Part shown: one piece after another, positions 23,601 to 35,015 of the stretch
Layout: each line of letters starts with the position of its first letter
Numbering within the stretch: position 1 is the stretch's first letter
DNA from: Cinnamomum chago
Taxonomy: Eukaryota; Streptophyta; Magnoliopsida; Laurales; Lauraceae
Direction: 5' to 3'
Assembly: GCA_038049695.1 (NCBI GenBank)
Contig: CP142451.1
Coordinates: 9,236,001 to 9,300,000 of the forward strand
Length of the DNA: 64,000 nucleotides
Notes under the pieces: model-generated
Database searches by the model: none
What the model saw: only the letters and a program-made list of their open reading frames with translations
Told to the model about the DNA's origin: nothing
Program-made: the position numbers and the translations under genes

Positions 23601-26600
23601 ATCTTGCTCCGTAAGATTTTCTTGCTTCAAAATCTCAATTTCATTCTCTGAGGTATTTCCAATATTATCAGTACCGGCTAATTCTCCCTCTAAGGGATTA
23701 AGGACACTGGGTTTTGTCAATGGACTTCTATCTTTCTCAAAGCCCCAGAAAACTCCACTGTGACTCCGTCTCCTCCTGAACAAGTTCCATTCCCAGCTGT
23801 ACTGTTGTAGGGGAGAAATAGAACCCGGAAGCATTGTATCTGATGGAAACTGAAGTAAATTTTCAAGAAGCTTCACGTAGCCAGTTATACAATCTAAGGC
23901 CAGCATGTTTCTTGCAAGTAACTTCCCATTATGGGCAACAGAACGAGCAAGATCCGACAGCTCCTTGTTTGGTGCTAAAAGCGAGAAAGATCTAACCAGT
24001 GAATCAGGATTATGTGCCTGGAAAATTATGCCGTGGACTTCATTCTTAACCTGTATTAGCCAAGTTTTAGTCATAAATAAATAAAGTATAATGCAACATT
24101 TTGTCCGACAGACAAGGGACATTAAGAGCACTAAACTCACATATTTCTTTATAATTGTCAAGTCAGGTACAATGATAGGGATTTCAAAGGACATGGCTCG
24201 AATGAGCAATGAAGGAAAGCCTTGTTCATCTTGGAAGGACCCATAGAGAACAATATCTGTCATCATTAACAGACTGTTAATGTCGTTATCCATGCCATGG
24301 TGTTTGATAGAACCATCAGGAAATCCCAGACGCGGGCCAAGTTCCTGCCATAAAATACGTAGTTTACAACACATCAAAAACTAATATTTCACTTATAACT
24401 CAATAGCCAAAAAGGAAAAAGTACTCTAACTCAACATTAAGTAATTGAGGACCAAACATATACAAATAAAAGAAATGGGAAATCACATTCTTATAGAGAA
24501 CTGATGTGGGCTTGCTTCCATGTCTTGTATTCTTGAGTTCAAAGTTCTTTGAACCCACTTCAGATTTGCCCAGTATGCGTTTGTGTGGGTTTAGTGGGCG
24601 CAACCAGGGAATTAATCATGTTGGGTCAAAGACCTCAGTGATACCCACATCGTCCAGAAAAAAAAGTAATTGATATGCAGCTATTTCAAATAATGAAAAT
24701 GAGTATGTTCACCATTTGAAAAGTGATGGATATCAATGAGTTTCACGATGTGAACTCTCATCATCAAAGGTCACGTAGTGTAACAAACAGAAATCAAAGT
24801 ACATAGGCCATGAAAATTACCAAAAACTGAGCTCTGGAATCTCATTGTATTCTAGAGCCAAGTTGCATCAATTTCAAAGTAACAAAAATGAGGCATGTGT
24901 ACAGTGTACACACCATAAATTATTGTCTGACGCATTCATGACCAAGGGTAGCTCCAAGCCTTGTAAAACTTTCTGTGATTTATGTTCAGGGGATGTTTGT
25001 CATTTTCTCGAGGTTCATATAAGAAACAGGAATTGATCTAGTGGTGAAGAGTGAATGGGCTTAGTGGTAAGTTTGTTGGATATGAGGGGCTTATTTGCAA
25101 TTTTCTAGTAATTATGGACTAATTTATAATTATGGGAAACTTTGGTAAGCAGGGTTTTTTCTGTAATTTTTTAAAATAGCTAATAATTTAAATAAAGTGT
25201 TAAGGCTGACCAGAAAGTAGGGTTAGACAACCAGTCCTCACTGTTCTCTCTAAAATTCTTTCTCCTTTAGAACCCATATCTTGTTATCTAACTTTCTCTC
25301 CTCCTATAATCTTTTGGGATTTTAACCTATTTTTCTTGTGGATTAAAATTTTGAATTTCACTAGCAACTATTGGTTGGCAAGTTGCATTATTTGAAGATC
25401 ATTGGACCTAACATTTCTTATGTAGTCAATATGGTCATTGGTCGGTCAACCCATGCATGCAACCCAAACCAAACATTTAAGTGCAATTTACAACATACGA
25501 TATCTGAAGAAATATTCGATGAGGAATCTTATATGCAACCAGTGCTCATCTTGACATTAAAATCTATATAGATGTCAATTGAAGAGAATGATATGATGAC
25601 CTGGGTAGACTATTGGGAATTGCTCCTTGGTGGGTGAATAATTTACTATTTTGAAGAGTGAAAAACATGTCTTGGCCTGATCAAGTGAACAGGTTGAGTA
25701 CAAAGCAATGACCCGTGGAGTATTTGGACTTCTGTGGATGAAGAATTTGCTATCAACTTTTGAGGATGAAGAAATCTCTTTCTACGAATCTTCATTTTAA
25801 TGCTAAGGCAGCTATTCATATCTATGCTAATCTAGTTAATCACAACTACAAGAAACACATTGAGGCAGACTGCCATGTTGTTAGTGAAAGAGTTGCTCTA
25901 AAAACAATTTACATTGTGCTGTCAAAAGTCAAGAGCACCGGCTTCGGACTTCTTGATTAAAGGGATAAGCAAAGGATGTCTTTAGCATGTGGCAAGTTGG
26001 GTATGATTGATATCTATGATTCAACTTGAACAGGAGTGTAGGAACTCATGTTGTGGGTGTGCTTTTAAATTATATAGTTATAAGGAGCCATAATGAAATT
26101 ATGAATTTAATAAAGTTCTAACAAAACCTAGTGGGGTCAAGCAAGATAGGCACGATTCCCCTTTCTTTCACTTCATTCTTCCCTCTCTCTTCCTTGTTCT
26201 CTTAATTTATCCTCTTTCCATTCAATCTTATTTTTAATTTCACCAAACTCAAGATTTCAAGCACCTTGAGGGGGAAAAAGAAAGGAAAGTTAAAGTGATT
26301 TCCCCAGAGAAGTTACAAATACTTCATAACCAAAAATACAAATAAAAATGAAAGTTCAAAAAAAGAAAAGAATTTTTAACTCTTTGTTTCCTTGTAGTTT
26401 GATGTGGTGAAGGTTTCGCCCATTGCAATCATAAAGGAGATGATTCAAACATTAAGGATGCTGATCAGACAACACATGACCGTTTGGCAACCACAAACTT
26501 ATTGTAAAGTAGATGACTTTATGCCCAACCCTGGAAGTGGAATAAAAATGATTCAGAATTCAGTCCAGAATTCTTGGAAATGCAGCTGCCCTATCATCAT

Positions 26601-29600
26601 GCTTTTTAGGATGAAATGGTAGCCTGTCCATTTGCCCTTGGAAGCAATATTTGTGAAGAGGATGAATCGTCAATGCATTGATCAGTTCATCCATGTAAAT
26701 GAGAATGCAGCCACTAAATGCCGCATTTCTTTTGGAATACGGTTTTGTTCAAGTGCGACCTTCCGTGCGTACCAGCTGTGGGGCCCACTGTGGGTCCCAT
26801 CTGAGGATGGAATCAGGGGGATGGAATGGAAAGACCCATGTGGGACTAGGTATCAAGTTTGACCCCCCTTCATCTGTGGCCCACAAGTTAACGGATTCAT
26901 ATTAAAAAAAAAATTAACCCTCCAATCCAATGGTCTAGTCCATTCAGATGGGTGCCTAGTCCTGGGGATCAGTGACTACAAAGGGGTCCCTATTTGATGC
27001 ACGTTTTCGATTGGTGATAGGTGGGCCCCACCATGTGGTTCACACGTTGAGAACCGTGTGAACCAGTTGGCACTGAAATATTTCCGTTTGGAATATAATT
27101 TGGGAAGAAATAATAAAATAAAAAGGAAATTCCATTCCCGATATTTGGCAGTCACCCAAATGTTACCTATGCATGAAAAAAACCCGACAATGCTCTAATT
27201 AGTACCTGAAAAGCATCACGAAAGCCATCTGTAGAGTTTCCACATAAGAAAACAAATTTAAATGACTTGTGTGGCGGGTTGTTTGCACTGGTAAAGTTCT
27301 TTAGCAGAGGCATTAAGTCTCGCATTGCCACAGTAAAGTCCCAAGGCCACTTGTTGTAGAAAAATGAGCTTCCAATGACAAGAACCAACACATATCGATT
27401 GCTTTCTGATTTGGTGTGGGACTCAAGGTAGCTTTCTGCAGACCACACATCGACAGGGGATCCAGAAACAACGAAGAAGTTCCCAGTATCCAGCGTGCTG
27501 TACAACATCTGATAGAGGAAATAAAAAGTTGATGTAAGTTCCACCAAATTTCACATGCTAAATAGAAATAGCACATCCTTAATTGAGATTTGATGCAAAG
27601 GAAGGGATATCTACAGGAAGAGAGAAATCTGGGAACACCACAACATCAGCCCTACTAAAAGCACGTTTCCACTCAGTAATAAGTCGTTCCCAGCCCATCT
27701 CTGCATACATTGGCAGTCGCTTTCCAAGCTCATCTTCATCAATGATCCATATTAGTGGAATAGAACAAAATGGCTTCTTCATAAAGCTGCAAATGACACA
27801 TGAAGCTTACTTGAATATTATATATTGTAATAGTGGATGGTCCAAAAATATGTACAACAAGTATCAATAATTAGAAAGTCTAAGTCTTCAAGCAAAGAAC
27901 CATGTCGAGATGAAATTTGTGTAAAGAAAGAAAAAAGGCAGAAAAAAACAAAGCAAAACAATGGTAACGAGCGCAAGGGATGAAGGTGCAGGGCATGAAT
28001 GTTTTAGGTTCAATCCTACCAGAGAGTGCAGCAAATCAAAGTGTAGAATTACATAAAATATACCAGTTCGCACTCCAACTGAGTAGAACAGATCAGGTAA
28101 CTAAGGTGCAAACAAGTAAACCCAGCAAATCAAAGTGTAGAATTACTTAAAATATACCAGTTCACAGTCCAACTGAGTAGAACAGATCAGGAAACTATGG
28201 TGCAAACAAGTAAACCCAGCAAATAAACAATTGACACAAGACTGGCTCAACAAATGAGCGTATTTCTACATTTGATAATTCATTTTAGCGCTTCACTTTT
28301 ATTTCAATTATTAATATTCTTTCTAAGATACATTTTTGTTATGAACTTATGAATGGTATAGTTCTTTTGAAGATATTGTAGCAACAAGCCCATACCTCGA
28401 TATGGAGTTTTTAGATTCAATGGAGCTTAAAATGACACCTTCAAACCTGCAAAGGTTGAAAAGATTGTACTAATTACAGATAACATCCATGCTAAACAAA
28501 AGGCCAAAGTATAAACAAAATATCACAGGAAGGTATAAATAAGTAATATCTTATGTTGGAAGGGACAGGATGAGGCGAGCCCAGCCCAAGTCCATTTACC
28601 AGGACTGACATTCAGTCCAGGTCCACTCCATGATCTGCATCAGGATGAGCCCATTACCCAAGCACTAGGTCCAAATGAAGTTTAGGCATATTAGGCCCCA
28701 GCCATGCTTGATTAAATCTGGCACTCCAATACATAGGCCAACAGACTCATACCAAATGCAGGCATAAAGTAATTGGGTCTAGGAGGGTTCAATAATGAAA
28801 TACAAGAGGAGATATTGTTAAAGAAAACCTACATCGACCAATCAACATGATCTGCACTTTCATAAACTAAATCAAAAGGTTGATAACCAAATCGAGTCCA
28901 CAATGGATGTGCTTGAGCATCCTCCGTTGCATAGATCTGTTTGACAATCAAGGCAATATACGTCATCAGTCTCTAGAGGAACTAGCTGTTAAAACTTAAC
29001 AAGACCAGTTGAACAATATACCAGAAGTTCAAACAGCATTGGCAGAATCTTTCAAAACAACAACTAACAACCCAAATAGTCTCCCAATCTAGAACATTGA
29101 TGACGACATTCTTTTTGTTGCTAGTTTTACAAAACAAAATAGGGATGAATATGGGTCCCTAAATACCATAAGGATCTGATACTGAAAAATCGAGTACGAG
29201 GCAAGATTTGAGACATTTCAAATTCATATCCAAGCCTGGATCCACCAACATGAACATTGGCACGAATGAATACAGGTCAGATTCAGGTCAATGATATTTA
29301 TACATGTAGGCGTGAATACCCATATAGTATATCAATATGTGTAATTAAATTTTATATCTGGGGGAAAGAGGAGAAAAGCAAGTGCATTGGTATGTAATTG
29401 ATAGAATGCCACTATAATTGCAGGGGCATTTTTACAAGGAAGTAGTTAGACTCAATGTGGTGATGAATGGGCAAGGGGGGCTGATTTCGATCAAGGGAAG
29501 CCAGTCATGAAGGCTCAGACTTAGCACCGGAACCACTTTGTACATGTCAGTTTTATTTATCTTAACATTTACTTAAATTTTTTTATTTTTAAGTGGACAT

Positions 29601-32208
29601 ATTTTGTGTAACAAATAATGTCCAAATGACATGGAATTTAACCCATTGGATGGCTCATTCAATTTCCAACCTAGAGGGCCAAATTTGTGTGATTCCAACA
29701 AGAATAGAGAAGTTGTGGCCCAATTATTTTTTTTAATAGAGATTAGGCTAGTCATGAACTTAAAGATATGTTAGTATTCTTTTCATGACAATAACATTCT
29801 TAAGTTGGTTTAACAGTTGAGATTATATTTATTTGTATTTTTAGAATTACCATATATATACAATATAAGGCCATTGGCAGGACAGCTTTTGAGGAATCTT
29901 TTAAATTGTGAATTATCTCTTGCATTATGAAAGCTCTTTATTTTCCTTTGAAACCTCTTACCTTTATGTGTAAACTCTTTCTATCCGTTTCAAACCTGAA
30001 ACTTGGGAGTGCATCCTGCGTTCATTCAATAAACAACTACCCTGCAGTTGGAACTTGGAACTCTTAGAAATTCAAGAAAATTTCAAGGTTAGACCCTCTT
30101 CCATTTTAAAATCAAGTTTTTTATAAGAAAATATATCGTTGATAGCCAAGCAACCCTTATAGTTGATACTTGATAGTGTTTTAATGGTTCACAAAAGTTT
30201 GATTTGGGATTTTTCTAATGGTCTAAAAGTCGGAGAGTTGGATACATGATTTGGAGGTCTTCATCCAATAATAAAGGCAAAAAATGCACGCTGCCACGCT
30301 AATTGCTCTTCCTCCTAAAAATCCTCTCGCGGCTCCTCCACCTTGCCCCAATCTGCAAGTAGAATAGAACTGAAACACTCCCTCTCTTTTTTACTTTCTT
30401 TCTGTTTTTTAGATTTCCCCTTCAGGAATTAACATGAGCTAGGATTCACCATAGGCAGGACCCACACACCTATACCCCAATGAATTGGCAGGCATTCGAA
30501 ATTAACAGACTGATCCAAATGTATTTGCTATTGGATTCAATCACAAAATAATCGAACACCATAAAACTATTTTAAGTTATGGGCAAAAAAACATTAATAC
30601 AACTCCATCGCAAAGCCTGGGATACAAGTTCAAGCAACCAGGAGCAGAAAGAAGAGTATCGAAGGCATGAAATGAGCTAGTCAGAAAGATATTATTCAAA
30701 TGACATAGCTCAGTTACACACACGTGTCGAGTTCTCTCTCAAATCTGCCAAGGATATAATTCAACTTTTATAATGAGTTTCTAAATGAATTATTTGAATG
30801 TATATGAGGAGTGGATGTGAAAAGAAAGCCACTTTCTTTCACATCATTGGGAACTGTTTTGATGGAATCATGAGGGTTTCCTGCCATCATGCTCGAAGAA
30901 TCTACGTTTAATTACCATATTTGGTTTGATTAAAAAACCCTTACAAAAGGTGGTAATTTTTAAATATCGGTAACAAAAGGCTGTACTGCAGTAGCTCAGT
31001 ATGATCAATTATAATCAATACAACTAGTTATGATGTTTGAACTGATCATATGGCAAAATCTCTCTCTCCTTGTGCTAATGCATGTTAAATTCAAAATTTT
31101 GCGTTCACAACAACACCAATACCATGATGGTCTCACGGAAATATGATGGGAAACATGCCATTTATTTGTTTTTAAGCAAAAGAAGGTCAAAGGCCTTCAT
31201 GGATAATCAGCCTATGAATTGTGATGTTTCAGCTGATTACCCCAACTCATCATCAGCATCACCACCGCCACCATTGAAGCCTCACCCACCTATATGTTTA
31301 GGCTCCATAAGTTCTACACCTTCCACTCAACACTTTCTATCAAAGCATATTAAGTTTTTTCCTTTTCTTTTTCTTCTTTTCTTTGTTTTTTTTAAAGCCG
31401 GCTACAAATCTGATGCAATCCTATTTTAACTAGGCTTGGGACTAGTACATGGTGAATTTCCCACACATGGCAGGGATTGTTATCAGTTAATCATCAGATG
31501 ACTCCCTACAAAGTGCCCAAAATGTGAGTAATAATTCAAAGTTTATTATCTAAAAAGTTTTTTTTCTTTTTTTGGTTTTTAAAGCAATAGAACTGTTACT
31601 TTTACCAAGAATGATGTTTGTTTAGGGCATGGGAATAATAAATATTTACAAATTTTTTTACTTGTAAGGCCATATAAAGCAGATAAATACAGCAGAGATT
31701 TCTCTTGCTATCAAGTAATATGATAAATCAATCAATGCAGGGGAAGTTAATAACGAATTTTCCATCTTTCAACACAACAGAGCTCTTGGCCTCCAGCATT
31801 TATTTGATCTTCCTGCCATAGTTTAACATCCAAATTTGGAATGATTTACATTTACCGTTCATGAGAAAAGTAAAGGCATGGTACCCCTTATACTTTAAAT
31901 TAGGAATGTATCCTGTCATATTTTATCCACTACTAGACTTTCTATGTGCCCCACATTTCCATACCATGTCTGAGCATCATGATTTTTTTTTCCATAATTG
32001 ATTTTAAAAATCAGCCCAAATTGAAGATGCCTGCTCACACAAACAAACCTTCTATGAACAGCATTTGATGGTTCAAATCAGAAAATGGATATAGAATCAC
32101 GAGACTGCGAAACTTACTGTAAGCATGTATCCAAGACCCTGTAGATTTCTCACTAGAGTTAATAGCTTCAAAGTAGTTGGATCTGGCTTCGTACTTCCCA
32201 AGACCTAA

Positions 32209-32281
<73 letters not shown>

Positions 32282-34118
32282 TATCAAGTTAATTGCCCAC
32301 TGAAATGACAAATGAAAGTTTATGACATGTTGGAAATTATTTTTCTAAATAACAGTCTTAATTAAAATTGAAATGTGCAAATTTCATAATCGCATTGAAT
32401 AATATGAACAGAATAAGTTTAAATGCCAAGGAACTGTTTCTAGAGCTTTTAACCGCAGCAGCTATTTCAAGAGCTCTTAACTCTTCTGACTTCCAATTAA
32501 TAAGATAACAGGAATCTCATATGAATAGCCCTTCAACATATATCTGAATGAAAGATAACCGCATGGTTCGGGTTTCTAGACATGTTGCCAATAAAAAAAA
32601 GGCAAAAGAATGCAATTGAGGCACTCGTCTTCCATTCACTATCGATAAGACATGGGGCCCACCTGGTCCACCCAGGATCCATCCAAACCCCTCAAAACTC
32701 TTCCTAGAACAACAAAACAAATAAATAATATAACACCCACCCAATTTCGACAATCATCTATCCGGGTTTTGCATAGAATTGGATTGATCATGCAAATAAA
32801 GCATACAGCGTCAATTTCACTTTCTTGTAGTTACGGATTGTCCAGCTCAGATTTGGATGGGTTCCCACAGGTTGTGAAATATTGGAAATAAGTCAATTTT
32901 AATCTATGATGAGGTGGATGGTCACTCACAATCGGAGGCGTCGAGTTTAACGCATAAGCCTACTTTTGATGCATTTCAGACCGAGCCAGGCTATGATTTT
33001 CTCCAATAAAGAGAGACGATCCCATTCTACCCGTCTACTGCCACCGTGGACTCAACTCCTTGACTTGCAATAACTTCGCAATGACTGGTAACATCAACCA
33101 GACGTTTCGACCAAAAAACAAAACATCTTCACGACTGGTGTCAAGTGAAGATCAGAAATGACTCAGATCCTAAAGCCTTTTACCCAAAGAAATGGAGGAG
33201 TTCTCAGAGAATTGAAGTTTCCTTTGCACCAGACTGTGCCAAGCCCATCTTACCTCAGATCAACCATATCCACCTCAAGTTTTTTTGTGGAAATTTGAAA
33301 ATCCCTTTAAATTAGTGTTCTCTTTTTCAGAAATCCAACCCTTTCTCCAATAGTCATTTCATCATACAGAGGCTATTCATCATTTTCAACCAAAATCACT
33401 CCCAACTGTACAATCAAGACTCTATTCCTTCAACGTCCACAAAAAATAGAAGAAGAAGAAGAAGAAAAGGAGATGAGAAGATATACGGATCGCGCTTTAG
33501 CTGTCATTCTCGCTAGAAGGATGGATCCGGTTGAATATGACTTTGCGATCGTCTCGAAAAATTTTCAAAAGAGAAGTTAAGAACTAACGATTTGAAACCT
33601 AACAATTTCTACCACTATAATTGTTGCAAGAAAGTAAGAGTAACACTTACAATGGCCAATCTAGGCGCCCGAATGCCCGTTCTGCAAGGCACATTCGATT
33701 TCTTAGTCATTTCAGCAAATTTACTCGGCAAGAACCTCAGGATCTTTCTATCTGCGATCTCGCTCTCGTCTTCGTATGACGTCTCTGTCTCTCTCGGTCC
33801 GATCCGCCATGACCGGAGATTGTGACGGATCGACACCTTCAACGGCTTGAATAAGAGGAAGCAGACGGCCACGATCGCCAAATACAAGAAGAACTTGTGA
33901 TGTCTCCGCCGGCGTCTGCGTGGAAGCTGCGGCGGCTGATTTTCGGCTCCGGCGCCGGCGTCTGCGTCGGCCTCGGTGCTAGGGTTTTTCGACCGACGAT
34001 TTCTTCTGGTAACGCCACCGACTGCACTGGAGCCATGATCGTCCGCGACAGAAAGTGATCCGATCTCAATCGCCGGATCATCTTTCTTGTCTGTTTTTCG
34101 ATTTCTTGATTTTCCCAT
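17658..34118 (-). CDS. Membrane-anchored glycosyltransferase (At4g01210/At5g04480 type)
   Basis: Fourteen exons join in phase: 33651-34118, 32118-32204, 28833-28936, 28396-28446, 27615-27786, 27206-27508, 24141-24344, 23541-24050, 23233-23442, 21428-21616, 20513-20685, 18356-18508, 18188-18269 and 17658-18050. The total is 3099 bases, 1032 aa, the length I remember for this family. The order is a basic, disordered N-terminus; an Arg/His cluster then one membrane helix (about residues 75-91, type II, probably Golgi); a Rossmann-like region beginning APRLAIVLGSTKPDP; SIPLIWIIDEDELGKR and VVVFPDFSLP; then the glycosyltransferase group-1 region with DIVLYGSFQDEQGFPSLLIR and EIPIIVPDLTIIKKY (426-463). 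The C-terminal half carries IPWIGFQSWRAAARK, LPPMPDDGDHWSIMHCWAMP, LINVWAYHSARKMVYINP and DEDLAEEAEDRDHPSGRWLW, then a charged coiled tail. The sugar donor and acceptor are unknown. Many introns hold transposon remnants. Confidence 0.95.
18509..20512 (-). other. Glycosyltransferase intron 11
   Basis: 2.0 kb. Contains a 24-base G run (18777-18800) and diffuse sequence with GGACCAT/TGGACC-type words typical of old transposon debris. I could not assign an element. Confidence 0.6.
18777..18800. repeat. Poly-G tract (24 bases) in glycosyltransferase intron 11
   Basis: Uninterrupted G run on the plus strand (C on the transcribed sense strand), about 270 bases upstream of exon 12. Open frames across it are artefacts. 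Confidence 0.9.
21617..23232 (-). other. Glycosyltransferase intron 9
   Basis: 1.6 kb between exons 10 and 9. AT-rich; no repeat or coding signal recognised. Confidence 0.6.
24345..27205 (-). other. Glycosyltransferase intron 6 with transposon debris
   Basis: 2.9 kb. Holds a plus-strand Ty1/copia pol remnant (25360-25990) and GGGGCCCAC/GTGGGCCCC-containing repeat sequence around 26770-27060. Confidence 0.65.
25360..25990 (+). mobile_element. Degenerate Ty1/copia polymerase fragment
   Basis: Translated pieces line up with the end of copia reverse transcriptase and RNase H: LVGKL-like VGKLHYLKIIGPNISYVVN, then EYKAMTRGVFGLLWMKNLL, then AAIHIYANLVNHNYKKHIEA followed by DCHVVSERV. The pieces are in different frames, separated by stops. 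It is a dead fragment on the strand opposite the host gene, inside an intron. LTRs were not identified with confidence. Confidence 0.75.
27787..28395 (-). other. Glycosyltransferase intron 4 with a 94-bp tandem repeat
   Basis: The intron contains two full copies of a 94-bp unit starting CAGCAAATCAAAGTGTAGAA at 28029 and 28123, with the start of a third at 28217. The copies differ at only a few bases. Confidence 0.85.
28029..28224. repeat. 94-bp tandem repeat, 2.1 copies
   Basis: Units at 28029-28122 and 28123-28216 plus a short third start; the copies are about 95 percent alike by eye. Confidence 0.92.
28937..32117 (-). other. Glycosyltransferase intron 2
   Basis: 3.2 kb between exons 3 and 2. 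It holds diffuse repeat-like sequence, including a GGGATGAATATGGGTCCC-like word near 29140 that recurs in other dispersed repeats of the window. No gene recognised. Confidence 0.55.
32205..33650 (-). other. Glycosyltransferase intron 1
   Basis: 1.4 kb. Its 3' end is a compound microsatellite (32209-32278). The rest contains a GGGGCCCACCTGGTCCACCC repeat word near 32655 and no coding signal. Confidence 0.65.
32209..32278. repeat. Compound TG/GA microsatellite abutting an exon
   Basis: (TG)11 followed by about 24 GA units on the plus strand. On the transcribed strand it reads (TC)n(AC)n and ends at the ATTAG acceptor of glycosyltransferase exon 2, so it forms that intron's polypyrimidine tract. 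Confidence 0.95.
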
Positions 34119-34160
34119 CAACACATGGAATGGAAGGAGAGAGAGAGTGTGTGTGTGTTC

Positions 34161-34220
34161 AAAAACTGCTTTCGCGCGAATGACTAGAGAGTGTTCCAAA
34201 ACTGCTTTCGCGCGGATGAC
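34161..34220. repeat. Short direct duplication in the glycosyltransferase leader
   Basis: AAAACTGCTTTCGCGCGAAT followed by GACT occurs at 34161 and again (GGATGACT) at 34198, between the TATA box and the start codon. Confidence 0.88.
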
Positions 34221-34228
34221 TATTTATA
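34221..34228 (-). promoter_or_regulatory. TATA box of the glycosyltransferase gene
   Basis: TATAAATA on the minus strand, about 103 bases upstream of the ATG at 34118. This leaves room for a 70-base leader beginning near the duplicated GCTTTCGCGCG words. The match to the plant consensus is exact. Confidence 0.7.
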
Positions 34229-34325
34229 AGTAGTGGGTGGAGGCGTCGAGCCGAAGGGCCTCTTCCCTCCTCGAGTGCGGCACACGCGTGAAATGTGGTG
34301 AGGATGGCCAACTCAGCATCTGGGA

Positions 34326-34386
34326 CACGTGCGGACTTGAACGATGAACGGTTGGGATTTTTTTTTCTTTAACAGCTGGACACGTG
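34326..34386 (-). promoter_or_regulatory. Two ACACGTG G-box/ABRE-like motifs upstream of the glycosyltransferase gene
   Basis: CACGTG occurs at 34326-34331 and 34381-34386, both in a GACACGTG context, 100-160 bases upstream of the TATA box. Such pairs are the usual binding sites of bZIP and bHLH factors, including abscisic-acid-responsive ones. Regulation by these factors is inference. Confidence 0.5.
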
Positions 34387-35015
34387 TGTTCAGACAGCTG
34401 GCACCGAACTAGCTTCCTGCTTCTGTTACTTCATCAGGTTTTTGCTGTTTTCTGGTGTGGACCCCACTCGGTCACGCAAAAAGGTTTTCCTGACTAAGCA
34501 AACTGGATTATAAGTAACTATTTCTCAACCCATTCTTTCAGGCTTGGAGCACACCTGGATGAGGAGACTCTTTGGGGCCCACCTGGATGCATTCTGTGAT
34601 TTGATTAGAATCAGATGGATGGAAAGGTTTATTATTGATAGTAATTATGCAGTTAATTGGGCCAATTGGATTATACTAGTTATTGAGTTAGCTACATTAG
34701 AGTTCAGTGGCCTTTGATTATAATATTTGACAAACTAAGATGAGAATGTAAAAAGAGTTGCACCGATCAAAGGTGGGCCCTGTGCTCTCAGCCTTAAGGG
34801 CCCATCTTTCATCAGTGCAGCCTATTTAATACTTTGGTTTCCTATGATCTGCCATTAGTCTCAATTTTACTTACAATCTTTAAACCTTCACTCACAGTTT
34901 GATTGAATTTTAAAAGAATCTATAGTTAAAATGTCATTAAATCAACAGCTCGGATAATCTGGTGGTGGTGGGGTTGATTTTTTTTTTTTTTTTTGTCTTA
35001 TCATCCTTTGAATTT

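Noticed and set aside
27960..28030. Possible SINE head with GGTTCAATCC in glycosyltransferase intron 4
   Set aside because: Only the B-box-like word is convincing; the spacing and A box are weak.
33839..34081. 80-aa minus-strand open frame
   Set aside because: Alternate frame of glycosyltransferase exon 1.
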